The translations under genes were made by a program, and so were the position numbers. A stretch of 64,000 nucleotides of DNA from Phyto melanocephala. Taxonomy: Eukaryota > Arthropoda > Insecta > Diptera > Rhinophoridae. The stretch is taken from the NCBI GenBank assembly GCA_941918925.1, contig OW799234.1, positions 76,032,543-76,096,542 on the forward strand, in the 5' to 3' direction. The notes under the pieces are model-generated. The model saw nothing but the letters and a program-made list of their open reading frames with translations. It ran no database searches and had not been told where the DNA came from. Below are positions 35,779 through 46,151 of this stretch, in pieces. Every line of letters begins with the position of its first letter. Position 1 is the stretch's first letter.

Positions 35779-36410
35779 ATCGCAAAATTTTGTTCAGCGA
35801 TGAGGCGCATTTTTGGCTTAACGGGTTTGTTAATAAGCAAAATTGCCGCATATGGAGCGAGACCAATCCACAAGAGACCCTACAGACTCCATTACATCCA
35901 GAAAAATGCACCGTTTGGTGCGGTTTAAACGCTGGTGGCATCATCGGACCTTATTTCTTAAAAAATGAGGCCGAAGCTCGCGTTACGGTCAATGGAGATC
36001 GTTACCGCACCATGATCAATGATTTTTTGTTTGAAAATATGGATGACATTGATCCGGAGGAGATGTGGTTTCAACAGGATGGCGCTACGTGCCATACGGC
36101 GAACGCAACCATCGACTTATTGAAATCAAAATTTGGCGATAAGTTGATTTCGAGAAATGGACCTGTCAATTGGCCTCCAAGGTCGTGCGATTTGACACCT
36201 CTCGATTATTTCCTGTGGGGCTACGTGAAGTCACTGGTTTATGCTGATAAACCAGCAACAATTGACGCCTTGGAGGCCAGCATTGTTCGTGTTATTAGTG
36301 ACATACGGCCAGCAGTGCTTGAAAAAGTGGCCCAAAATTGGACGTCCAGAATGCGCTTCGTCAAAAACAGCCGCGGTGCCCATATGCCCGAAATCATTTT
36401 CAAATGTTAA
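35709..36410 (+). CDS. mariner-like transposase, catalytic domain only (chimeric start)
   Basis: An open 233-codon frame. Residues from about 25 onward are a full mariner-type DDD catalytic domain: I-L-F-S-D-E-A-H-F-W-L-N-G-F-V-N-K-Q-N (first Asp), W-C-G-L..G-I-I-G-P, W-F-Q-Q-D-G-A-T-C-H-T-A (second Asp), and W-P-P-R-S-C-D-L-T-P-L-D-Y-F-L-W-G (third Asp). Counting the sequence, 36 residues separate the second Asp from the Asp of C-D-L, compared with 34 in classic mariner. The C-terminus is H-M-P-E-I-I-F-K-C. The first ~20 residues are translated from the inverted left arm and are not native. The helix-turn-helix DNA-binding half is absent, so the protein would not be expected to act on its own ends unaided. 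It is the only mariner frame here with all three catalytic Asp residues. Whether it is expressed is unknown. Confidence 0.85.
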   Translation: MKMISGIWAPRLFMTKRIMDVQFYRKILFSDEAHFWLNGFVNKQNCRIWSETNPQETLQTPLHPEKCTVWCGLNAGGIIGPYFLKNEAEARVTVNGDRYRTMINDFLFENMDDIDPEEMWFQQDGATCHTANATIDLLKSKFGDKLISRNGPVNWPPRSCDLTPLDYFLWGYVKSLVYADKPATIDALEASIVRVISDIRPAVLEKVAQNWTSRMRFVKNSRGAHMPEIIFKC

Positions 36411-36516
36411 TGTCACGTATTGATCTTTCGAATAAAAAAAAAATTTTGATTACAATTTAATTTTTTGTGTTATTTTTTACAGTTTCAAGTTCTATCGGGC
36501 TTAAAAAAACACCCTT
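36334..36516 (-). repeat. right arm of 183-bp inverted repeat
   Basis: Native 3' end of the element, overlapping the last ~25 codons of the transposase frame and the 3' terminal repeat. Confidence 0.95.
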
Positions 36517-36680
36517 TATAATAAAGTTATAAAAAGATAAAGTTATAAGTTTTTAAAGTTATTAATTTATAAAATTGTAATAAAGAAATTGAATTATAAA
36601 AAATATAAAAATAAAATTTGAAAAGTTGTATTGTTTTAATCCTGTAAATATAAAGTATCATAAAGTTATAAAAATATTTT

Positions 36681-37546
36681 ATCCAAACTTTGTATATTAA
36701 ATTTAACTTTTAATCATTTTTATTTTGGCTCAATTTCATTTACTCCCTTTTTTTTATTTCCTAATTTTATTAAATTGTTACACAAATACAATTTCAAATT
36801 ACATATGATTGTACCGATAAAAAGTGCTGATGATGAAATCGTAGCTGGTTTCGAAAATACATTCCACTCCGCTAATATCGGAATAGTTTTTCAAGATTCT
36901 TAAATAATTACAATTTTAAAAAATTTGTATAGAACTTTTTAGAATACTGTTTTACTGAAACCAATCTACATAAAATAACTTAAAGAATTGAAACTAATAA
37001 TTATAGACATAAGAATTTAATTCTTAGATGTTTATCTCGAATTTGATTTGTTAATAAAATTGTTGTTGTTGCTGAAGCTATTTTTTTTCCTTTTACCATG
37101 GTACAATTATATAAGGTGAAAGCAATGCGGAGAGGACTTTTCGATTGAAATTAGAAGCTGATGATGAATTGAGGCAACCTAGTTTAATACAAATCGCTTT
37201 TTACTTTGAATAAACTTCAAAACAAACAAAATATGCAATTGTGTCATATAGACTTCAAAAAGAAGAAACAACTTTAATATATTTATTTTTTCAAACTTTT
37301 TATATTGTCAATGCTTTATCAAAATACAATTGAATGTGGTTTTTTTGCTAAAGAAAACTTTTTTGTTTTTTTTTTAAATTCTTGAAAATAGTTTTTTGCA
37401 TAAAAATGCTTGAATATATTTAAGAAATAAGGTGTGAATAAATTGTGTTCACACATCACTCAGGTAAGAAAATGTCATAAACAAATTAACGAAATTCATT
37501 TTATTTTTTTTTTTTTCTGGTTACAAAAAAAAACTAATTTAAATAA
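36681..37546. other. no recognised feature
   Basis: A+T-rich; nothing assigned. Confidence 0.4.
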
Positions 37547-37740
37547 CAACAAGTAAAAGCACTTTATACGGCAGTGCCGAATTTTCGATACCCACCACTT
37601 TTATGGCACAAAATTATTTATAATTCACAGTTATAACAGTGAAATAATCTATTTATATGTTTTAATTTCTTTGTGTAACTTTGATTTGCTATTAATTTAT
37701 TTCTTGAATTAAGTCTTACAATGAAACATTAAGAATTTCT
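37547..37740 (+). mobile_element. DINE-like 5' fragment
   Basis: Starts AACAACAAGTAAAAGCACTT with the hairpin CGGCAGTGCCG and GATACCCACCAC. It runs through TTCTTTGTGTAACTTTGAT, the uninterrupted MLE-A site, and fades near 37740. Confidence 0.75.
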
Positions 37741-39045
37741 ATATTAGAAATTATATTACTGACTCTTTTCTTCAACAATGTTGTATTGTTACGAAAACTG
37801 ATCTGTACAATTAAATATTCAGATAGATAAAAATAGAATTTTATTCTTAAAGTTATAGCGGATTCACTTAAATTGGCCACTGACTTCATTTAATTAATTC
37901 ATCTTGTGGGTTAGTTTATCATACATATTGCGTTTATTTGTTATACAAAGGTTAAAAAACAAATTTTTAAATTTTTAAATAAGACAGTTGCAATATTAAC
38001 AGCCTGCAGCAAATCTGTTGTTTTGGTAATGTGGCACACATCTGTCACTTGTCAGTATCATCAACGTTGCCATTACAAATAATGTACTTTTTGTCTGTAT
38101 TTAACAATATTTAGTGGATAAATTATAAACAGCCAACGCAAACTCAGGTGAGGCTTTGCACAACATGGATCTTTTCAACCGATATACTGCTTAACCTTAA
38201 CATTTTGTGTTATTAAAGAAAAGTTTTTGGGAAGAAATTACCTTCATATATTTCGCCATTAAGAAAAATAACAAAAACAAGTACATAAAAATCCCTAGAG
38301 TATGTACTAAATCATTATTATTTCTCTTCTTCTCCCTTAAAACAAAATAATAGTAATAATTTAGCTTTAGAATTTTATTACGCATTTACAGATAAATATA
38401 TTTCCTCCGGTTACAAAAAATAAACAAACAAAAAGTCATGCTAAGTTAAAAGTTATTAAAAATTCTAAATTTTATTTATAACTCAATGTAAAATTAAACA
38501 CAAAAACAAAATTTTGCAAAATTCTATAAATTTAAATTTAAATTTCGTCCCACACATGAAAGTCAGGCAAGCACATACAGACATACATACATGCAGTATT
38601 ACATGCTGCTCTAGTCTATAATGCTCTCTGCTGTATACGGTTGTGCTAATATGAACTGAAAACAAGTTTAATAATAACATTAAGACTCCTTTGGTTTAAT
38701 GTTTGTTTAAACATACTTAACTGTAAGTAAATATGAATAAAACAATGAGGGTGCAAAGAAAAAAAATCAAATTTGTTTTATTTTCAAAAACAATATGGCG
38801 CAATACAATTTTGGGTAAACAAATAAGAGGAAAGAAAAAGAAAATAATCAATGGGAAAATCTTTATACTATTTATGTACTTTAAAGAAAAAATAAAATTA
38901 AGTTGAAGTTGAAAACAAAACAAAGTAATTTAAAATGTAAAAATATCTGTGATATGCATAGTTTTTAGTTGGAATGTAAAAGGAAAAAAAATTCTATAAA
39001 AGAGTAATCAGAAAATGGGTTTAATATTTGCCTTGGATTTATTTA
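37741..39045. other. no recognised feature
   Basis: A+T-rich; short chance open frames only. Confidence 0.4.
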
Positions 39046-39400
39046 TTTATGACGTTAATGTTGGTCACGACAATTTCGGCTACTCATTTGAGCATGGCGA
39101 CTGGTATAAAGCGAATAACACAAGTAATGTTGTCTTCCAAATCATCAATCATAGCTGACTTATTTTTAAAGACTTCAGACTTTACATATCTTCACAGAAA
39201 ATAATCAAAAAGTACGATATTGCACGATTTAGGCGGCCAATTTACCACGACAAAACGTGGAGTTGGATTTCTCAACAAGTCCATTGATTCAAGCGATATA
39301 ATGTTCGTATCGCCGCCTTTTTGAAACCAGAGCTTATCAAGACAATGCGCTTAAATTTCTCTGAACACAAACTCCGTTAACATTGAGAAATATTAATTGA
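39046..39400 (-). pseudogene. mariner-like transposase pseudogene
   Basis: On the minus strand: L-W-F-Q-K-G-G-D-T-N at the second-motif position (Asp replaced), S-M-D-L-L, V-N-W-P-P-K-S-C-N-I-V-L-F-D-Y-F-L (third motif; C-D-L changed to C-N-I), Y-V-K-S-E-V-F and M-I-D-D-L-E-D-N-I. Closely parallels the relic at 20115-20640. Confidence 0.75.
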
Positions 39401-40970
39401 CGATTATATTCTGATTTGCTTAGATTTTGAAGAAATATGAACAAATTATTCCACCAGCCCATGAAGCCCATCATAAATAAATTTTTAATTTTTTTTTAAA
39501 TTTTAATTCGTGTTTTATTCTTTATAAAGTGAAAGTACCTAGTTTTGATATTTTTCAGCACAAATTTGTGTAAAGCTAAAAATTGTGTGATTTTTCTTTG
39601 TTAATGATAAATTGATTTAAAATTATTTTCCGACATTAATTAGTTTAGAAATTAGGTGGGATCTCAAAGAGTACCAAAGATAAAGTTTTCACCGATTTTT
39701 GTCCCCTAGCCTTTCGATTTTAAAAAAAGTACCAGACACCTGTTCGCTTATTTTGTTTCTGCGTTTTGTATAATATTTAAAAAATAATATTTTTATTGAA
39801 CTGAAAACATCAAACAAAATACACAGACATTGTCATTGGCTCCTACTGTAGGCCCTTTCCTGGTTGGGTTAAGATTCTCGCCCTCCTATATATTTCCTTT
39901 TAACGCTTATCAGATGGTAATATACTTCACAGTATAATTCAATTTGTGCGACCAATCACAAAACTCGTTAAACGTGAATTCAGTGTTCGGCAATCTCTAC
40001 TAATATATTTTTAGCTCTAATTATTACACAAGCAAATTCAAGGAACTGCATCCTTATCGCTTTCTGAATTTCCCATAATAACACTTCAGTATTGCCTGGG
40101 TATTCACGTTTTATCTTGCTGTCCAAAATAATATTAAGAGTTTTTCCAAGCAAATTCCATTTAATTTTTAAAATAATTATTTCTTTTTTTTTAATAATTC
40201 TTAAGTATACTCCAATATCTCGCTATCATTATTGGTAGCTTATTCATGGCAAAAATTATAAGTTAAACAACTAATAATACAATGTGATAGCGAAATATAA
40301 GATAATAATAAAATATTTTTTTATATAAAAAACTGATCTTAAGCTCGCCTATTAGGAAAACATATTGATTCTTAGTACAATAATCGTAACAATGTCTGTT
40401 TTTCAGTGTTATCGGCATAAAACAACAAATTTGGTCTATGTAGATAAATTCTAGTTTTCAGTTTACAAAATTCATACCCAGAGAAAACTATGGTTGTGAC
40501 ATGATCACAACGGCTTATCACAAACATATTCTAGTTGGTTTTATTTCTTTAAAAAGCTTTTTCGTCACGATAACCAAATGTATGTTTGGATTATATTACA
40601 TATTATGGGCTGTATATTATATTATTTAAGACAACAGATATAAAGACACAATTTACAATGAAATAATCTTTCTAATCAAAGTCCAAAATTGGCAATATCA
40701 TTCATATAAGGTCGACTGATAAAAAGTTACTAATAAAAGTTGTTTAATTATTAGTTTAATGAAAAAGTATCTATTAACAATGTTGTTCTGATCCCTAAAC
40801 AATTAACTGAATTTTAAAAAATACATTAAAATTTTAAAAGGCTGTTTTATAATGAAAATACAGTTAAAACTCATCACAAAACTTTTATAATTTGCATATT
40901 GTGGTGAAGGGTATAATATTGTCATGCTTGGCCAACTATAACTGTCCTAATTGTTTTAATATGAGTTTAC
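39401..40970. other. mostly unassigned sequence
   Basis: GTGGTGAAGGGTATAATATT at about 40903-40922 matches the 5' edge of the second DINE-like subfamily. The rest shows nothing I recognise. Confidence 0.4.
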
Positions 40971-40973
40971 ATA

Positions 40974-40999
40974 CTGTGAGCGTCAAAATAAAGTGTACA
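40974..40999 (+). repeat. Tc1-like outer left repeat
   Basis: CTGTGA followed by GCGTCAAAATAAAGTGTACA. Likely transposase binding site by analogy with IR/DR elements. Confidence 0.85.
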
Positions 41000-41169
41000 A
41001 AAACTTTTTCTACAATAAAGTATTTTTTTAGTCTTTTAAGATATGACTAAATTTATCATTCTAGGGTTTTTAATATTAGTATACTAATCTCTAGTTAGCT
41101 ATAGAAAGACAATGAGAAATTTCTTACAAATACATAAATGATGGAGCAAAAACAAATTCGAATCCATAT

Positions 41170-41194
41170 TTTACGCGTCAAAATAAAGTGTACA
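41170..41194 (+). repeat. Tc1-like inner left repeat
   Basis: TTTAC followed by GCGTCAAAATAAAGTGTACA, a direct repeat of the outer left core. Confidence 0.85.
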
Positions 41195-41364
41195 TGTTGC
41201 ATATGCATCATTTCAGCGGTGTGCTACTGTAAAAGAATATCGTTATATTTGGTTGTTTTCTTTATTTTAGCATTCTAATGAAAGGTTTTTATTGTTTTAT
41301 GTAAATTAATTGTGATCTGCAGAGTAAGATCTCCTCGTGTGAAGTAAATTTTAATTTTTTTGGA

Positions 41365-42414
41365 ATGGGAAAACAAACTTCTAGTGATATTAGAGAATTA
41401 GTAATAAAACTTCGGAATGAAGGAAAAACTTTCAGAGAAATTGGCTCTATTATAAACAGAAGCCACAATACTGCAAAAAAAAATTATTGATAAAAACGAA
41501 AAATACGGCAAAATAGAAAATCGTCTAGGGTCGGGCCGGCGAAAACTTTTAAAGGAGGCTGAAATAAGATCCATAGTGCGCGATGTAAAAAAGAATCCTT
41601 TTAAAAGTGCCGTTAAAATATCAGAGGAAGTTTCGGCAACATCAGAAACTACCGTAAGTGCCAGTACAATACGACGATCATTACACGAAAACGGGTAACA
41701 TGGTCGATTCCCACGAAAGAAACCACTAATATTACCAGCTAATTAAAAAAGACGCCTAGAATACGCCTATAGGCTTGTAATCTATTGAATTAAATAAATA
41801 AATAAAAAAATAAAGATGTTTCATTCTGGAATAATGTGCATTTTACTGATGAAAGTAAATTTGAGGTGTTTGGCCAGAAAAAACCAGTTAAAGTATGGAG
41901 AACAAAAAACAATGATTATGCTGACCAAAATTTAATAACCACGGTTAAGCATGGAGGGTGTTCGGTGATGGTGTGGGGATGTATGGCGGCAAACGGAGTA
42001 GGGAATTTGGTTTTTATTGAAAGTACAATGAATAAGATGGACTACCTGAACATTTTGCAAAACAACGTGCCATTCAGTATGGAGAAATTGGGGTTGGAAG
42101 GATCTTGGATTTTTCAACAGGACAACGACCCCAAACATACATCCCATATAGTAAAAGAATGGCTTCTGTACCGCTCTCCCAAAACATTGGATCATCCTCC
42201 ACAATCACCGGGCTTAAGTCCAATTGAACATTTGTGGGAGCATTTGGACCGCCAACTCCGAAAAAGGACAATTAGCGATAAGAATATGCTGAAATCCGTT
42301 ATAATGGAGGAATGGCAGAAAATTTCATCCGATATAACTAAAAAATTAGTAGAATCGATACCCAGAAGACTAAATTCTCTAATTAAGGCAAAAGCAAAAT
42401 CAACTAAATACTAA
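41365..42414 (+). pseudogene. Tc1-like (DD34E) transposase pseudogene
   Basis: Starts at ATG 41365 with M-G-K-Q-T-S-S-D-I-R-E-L-V-I-K-L and F-R-E-I-G-S-I-I-N-R-S, the first helix-turn-helix. A frameshift in an A-run near 41478 leads into G-S-G-R-R-K-L, the GRPR-like linker, and S-A-S-T-I-R-R-S-L-H-E-N-G. A TAA and a small insertion near 41765-41810 follow. From 41836 the frame is open for 192 codons with F-T-D-E-S-K-F (first Asp), M-V-W-G-C-M, Q-Q-D-N-D-P-K-H-T-S (second Asp) and P-I-E-H-L-W (Glu). Exactly 34 residues lie between the second Asp and the Glu. The usual S-P-D-L-N-P-I-E reads S-P-G-L-S-P-I-E here. Confidence 0.92.
41768..41810 (+). mobile_element. tiny LINE-tail insertion in the Tc1-like gene
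   Basis: TTGTAATCTATTGAATTAAA plus repeated AAATAAAT interrupts the coding sequence between the R-R-L-E-Y-A block and D-V-S-F-W-N-N-V. It resembles the 3' tail at 57600-57629, so it may be a severely 5'-truncated LINE copy. Confidence 0.5.
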
Positions 42415-42443
42415 ATCGATTTTATTTTCATTTAAAAACAGTT

Positions 42444-42467
42444 TGTACACTTTTTTTGACGCGTAAA
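42444..42467 (-). repeat. Tc1-like inner right repeat
   Basis: The complement reads TTTACGCGTCAAAAAAAGTG, pairing with 41170-41194. Confidence 0.85.
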
Positions 42468-42636
42468 TAATGAATTATTTTTTATTTTTGTTGTAAATTT
42501 TTTGTTGTTGTTAATATTTTTGCTGTTTTGTTTAGAATAAGGTAGAGAACTAAATACTGATTTAAAAGTACCTAAATGTAAAACTTTATCGTAAATGAAA
42601 ATACTGATATAAAAACAATGTTTTAAAAAATATTTG

Positions 42637-42662
42637 TGTACACTTTTTTTTGACGCTCACAG
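42637..42662 (-). repeat. Tc1-like outer right repeat
   Basis: The complement reads CTGTGAGCGTCAAAAAAAAG, pairing with 40974-40999. Confidence 0.85.
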
Positions 42663-42664
42663 TA

Positions 42665-43715
42665 TCTATCCACCCGCCCATGTAATGACCACAATTACCG
42701 TTTCATCTACACAGAATGACAGTTGAGCCAGCAGGACAGCTGTCCACAAAATATTAAAATCTAATGTTCATATTGTGCTATTATCACCAAAATACTTTTA
42801 TCTGTTGCCATATTATATACAATTTTACAAATATTAACCCATCGTGTATAATTTTTCCCACCCATTGCAGCCACACTTCTCTTTCAAATAAATTAGTTTT
42901 TGCAAATTTGCATGCTGACAGTTCGGTTGAGTTGCATTTACAAAATAATATTAAAATTGTTTAGCTTTAAATACATTAAATAATATTTGTGTTAATCATT
43001 ATGGCAGAAAAAATATATCCCATAATTTTGCTAGAGGTCAAAATGTTACAACAAACATTTATGTGGGGCATAAGGGTGTAGTTAAAGTATAGTTTTCCTA
43101 ATTGACACGAATAGCATGTTTGCTGTGAAATTACTAACCGAATTATGTATGTGTAAATGCTAAAACGGTTTAGCATTAGGCCTTAAAAATTATTGTTCAT
43201 ACAATTTAGTTTTTATTAGTAATATAAAGACCACGTACTGAGTTGGCTTAAACTTAAAAGCCTGTTGAAAAACGTGACCTTTTTTAATTCTCTTTTACTA
43301 TTACTAAAGAATTTTTTTTTTTTTTTTAGTATGGCACTATAATAATTATGATTTAAAAATGTTTATTAATGTAACAACCCCTTCGAGTGCAATTTTTGTA
43401 ATTATGCTATAAAAACTAAATTTGACTTAAATAGTGTTTTGCGTTTGTGTTAAGCATTCAAATATCGCTTAAATAAGTCGCTGCCAAAAAATTAGTGAAA
43501 TATGTTTAATGAAATAAAAACGATCTCGGAAATGTCTAAATATTCTACTTAAATAACTTTTTAGAAGAAAAATTAATTTTTAAAATTATTCTTTCCCATT
43601 TTTTTATTTATTAATTCCTTTGTAATACATGTAGCCATATGGCCAATACAAATTATATTACGATCTTGTAAACGAAAATTTACACACAATATTATGTGGA
43701 TTTTGAAAGAAAAGA
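42665..43715. other. no recognised feature
   Basis: A+T-rich; a T-run near 43310. Nothing assigned. Confidence 0.4.
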
Positions 43716-43719
43716 ATGC

Positions 43720-44660
43720 GCAATAGATTTTCTACCGTATAAGGGCAGACATAGATTTAAGTGATATAATCTACGTAATGTCCAACATACCTTACTACAA
43801 AGTTTGTCAATGTGTGGTCTAAAAGACAATCTATCATCAATAATTACCCCAAGTCATCGCACACTCTTTACAATCTCTACAGTTGAGTTACAAATTGTAA
43901 AGTCATAATAAACAAAATATGATCTACTAGGTTTAAAAACAAGAGCAGAGAGTTATCTGGCATCCACAGATTAAAGTTAGACAAATCAAAGTGGATGATC
44001 GCTTGTAAAGAATTTGCAAACTGGCATTCACCAGACCATAATAATTGTATGTCATCAGCGAAGTCAAAGATCTTACAATTACTATACCCAAGAAAATAAA
44101 TAAATCATTCAAAAACAATTTAAATAGAATCGGGCCAATTACGGAACCCTGCGGAACACCCGATATCACAGACCTCAGATTAGAGGAAAGACCATCAATA
44201 GAAACAAACTGTCTACGATCACATAAATAGGACCAAATTAACAAGCAAGCCGATTTTGAAAATTTGTCTCTGCTACTAAGTTTCCTAGCCAACAATGAAT
44301 GACTGACTTGATCAAATGCCTTAGACAAGTCAACTGAGACTAAGACACTAATATTACCTCGATTGCAGAACTCCATAATAAAGTCAACCATTTCAGTCAG
44401 AAGTAAGACCGTACTACGACCATGGCGAAAACCAAACTGACAATCACTTAGTAACCGATTATCATCAATCCATTTCATGATTTGATCCTAAATAATGTTT
44501 TCAACAACTTAAGATAAAGTTGGCAAAATACTTATTGGTCTCATATTATCAATTTACTGATTTCCACAGATTTTTAAAATTGGAATAATCTTTGAAGTTT
44601 TCCAAGCATTAGGATAATTAGAAGTGGTTAAAATACTGCTAATAAAAAAAGAGTTTGATT
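43720..44660 (-). pseudogene. non-LTR retrotransposon reverse transcriptase fragment
   Basis: Reading minus: A-W-K-T-S-K-I-I-P-I (about 44605), M-R-P-I-S-I-L-P-T-L-S, then an open frame 44478-43933 with C-Q-F-G-F-R-H-G-R-S-T and V-S-V-D-L-S-K-A-F-D-Q-V (motif A with catalytic Asp). S-G-V-P-Q-G-S-V-I-G-P-I-L-F (motif B) follows. The YADD region is shifted out of frame near 44060. After that D-D-R-L-S-F-R-P-H-I-D-K-L and L-R-R-L-Y-H-L-N appear near 43840-43740. Both ends are truncated. It differs from the 48 kb and 56 kb LINEs and is perhaps closest in style to the 27 kb fragment. Confidence 0.85.
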
Positions 44661-44842
44661 CTACATCTTTTTCTATTTATTTGTTTCTGTAAACTATTTT
44701 TTACGCACAGGTGTTATTAGCTACTTTAACGCTAATAATCTTAAAAAAACTGAAACGAATAAATAAAATTTGCTATCGGCACGTCTTTCTAATGAACTTC
44801 AATTCTACTAGAGTTACGAACTGTTTCATTTCTAAATAAATA

Positions 44843-45269
44843 TATGTGACCTCCTCCGAGAAAAGGGACCTAGTGTATTGAAATTAAGTTTTGAGGAAAA
44901 CGCTTTTAAAGTTTCAAAACGCATTATCACTGTGAACACAACTTCAGTTGGGAGAGCGATTTTGTATGGTTAGTTATAATTGGGTGACGACTTTGGTGAC
45001 GTCGTGCCTATGTGGTGACGTATTTTTTTCGCCTTAAGTGTGACAATACCTTTGCTATTGTTGCTGCTCTGTTTGATATGATCTCGATACTTGATTCTTA
45101 GGCCGCAACCAGTCACCGACACAACAACGTTTTTATGGGGTAAATACTTTTATTCAGAAATCTAACTCATTTAATCTTGTTCTTCACCCTTTTAGGTACT
45201 AGTTTTCACTCTTAAGTTCAAGCCCGTTTTTCGACACACTAGGTCCCTCTTCTCGGAGAAGGTCACATA
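44843..45269. mobile_element. 427-bp MITE with ~34-bp inverted ends
   Basis: Left end TATGTGACCTCCTCCGAGAA continuing to GGGACCTAGTGT. The right end is its reverse complement with about two differences. TA flanks both sides (44841-44842 and 45270-45271). The interior has a GTGACGAC..GTGACGTCGTGCC..GTGACG cluster near 44990-45025 and no open frame. Only one copy is present here and I do not recognise the family. TA duplication suggests a Tc1/mariner-mobilised MITE. Confidence 0.85.
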
Positions 45270-45292
45270 TAGAAATATTCACAAAAAGTTTA

Positions 45293-45330
45293 ACAAGTTG
45301 TAATAGTATATTCGGCTGTGCTCAATCTAA
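45293..45330 (+). mobile_element. DINE-like 5' hairpin fragment
   Basis: AGTATATTCGGCTGTGCTCA resembles the 5' hairpin of the DINE-like family. Nothing else of the element follows. Confidence 0.4.
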
Positions 45331-45584
45331 TAAGCCTTTCATCATCAGTGCAGCAAAGAAAAGTCAGAAACTTTTCTATGATTACTATCTATTGCCTGTC
45401 TAAATAAAAAGTGTTATAAATATGACATGTGATATATATCAGACTTTTACGTTAATTTTAAATATAATTCTTATTTTGTATAACACACTTCTCTTATAAG
45501 AAGAAACATTCTCTACATTATGAATAATGTACTATTTGTCCATGATTTATTATACTTTGCTATTAATACCTTTTATTCAACAAG

Positions 45585-45700
45585 AAAGGGTGTCCAAATT
45601 TAAAGTATCCATGGGTAATAGAACTCATTTCAGGCAGATAACCCGTGGCAGAAGATCGATGTTATCGATGCAACACATCAAGAGAAATAATAGATATTTT
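45585..45700 (+). pseudogene. mariner-like remnant related to 22998-23200
   Basis: Starts AAAGGGTGTCCAAATTTAAA. About 70 bases later GCAACACATCAAGAGAAATA aligns with TGCCACATATCAAGAGAAAC at 23126, the bases encoding C-H-T/I-S-R-E in mariner. A small deletion derivative. Confidence 0.5.
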
Positions 45701-46151
45701 TAAAACAACACATTATTTTTCGTAGACAGTAATAAGATATCTTTTTCAGCATTATTCGCTCTACCAAGAACTAAAGGATATAACATTTTTACAGCACAAC
45801 TCAAAGGTCTACACGTGATTATTCGTTTCGTGAATAGCAAATCACTATTCAAATATCTATTAACTAAAGTTGCTTCTTGACAACAAATCACTAATCGAAT
45901 GTCTTAATTCGTTTCACGTCCATGATGCAGTTTGTTTGCTAGTATGCAAACTCTAAAAATCTGGCTTGCCTGCACATGTGAAGCTCTATGCGGGTTTTAA
46001 TTTTTTCACCAATATTCGTAGGATTTTTATGGAAAAAAAAATTTTGAAAATTATTTAATCTGTAACCCCGAGTTTTCTACAGGGACGGACAATGAAGCCT
46101 TGCAAAAGGTGAAGATTTAAACTTTGTAGATACTCTGGTTAGTTTTGACCA

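Larger units (their letters stand above)
35596..36516 (+). mobile_element. snap-back mariner-like element with 183-bp inverted ends
   Basis: Ends AAGGGTGTTTTTTTAAGCCC at the left and its complement at the right, TA on both sides (35594-35595 and 36517-36518). The inverted repeats run 35596-35778 and 36334-36516 with no gaps and about five mismatches, including an identical 10-base T/A run. The right arm is the normal 3' end: noncoding plus about the last 25 codons of the transposase. The left arm is an inverted copy of it, so the original 5' end and N-terminal DNA-binding domain are gone. At 921 bp it is shorter than a usual mariner (~1.3 kb). Confidence 0.93.
35446..36680. repeat. degenerate (TATAAAGT)n minisatellite split by a mariner
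   Basis: Imperfect 8-11-bp units based on TATAAAGTTA run from 35446 to 35593. They resume at 36519 through about 36680. The mariner at 35596-36516 interrupts the array. Confidence 0.8.
40974..42662 (+). mobile_element. Tc1-like element with IR/DR-type ends
   Basis: Both outer ends are preserved: CTGTGAGCGTCAAAATAAAG at the left and the complement of CTGTGAGCGTCAAAAAAAAG at the right, with TA at 40972-40973 and 42663-42664. About 200 bp inside each end there is a second copy of GCGTCAAAATAAAGTGTACA (left) or GCGTCAAAAAAAGTGTACA (right). The total of 1,689 bp fits Tc1-type elements. The transposase gene is broken in its first half. Confidence 0.93.
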
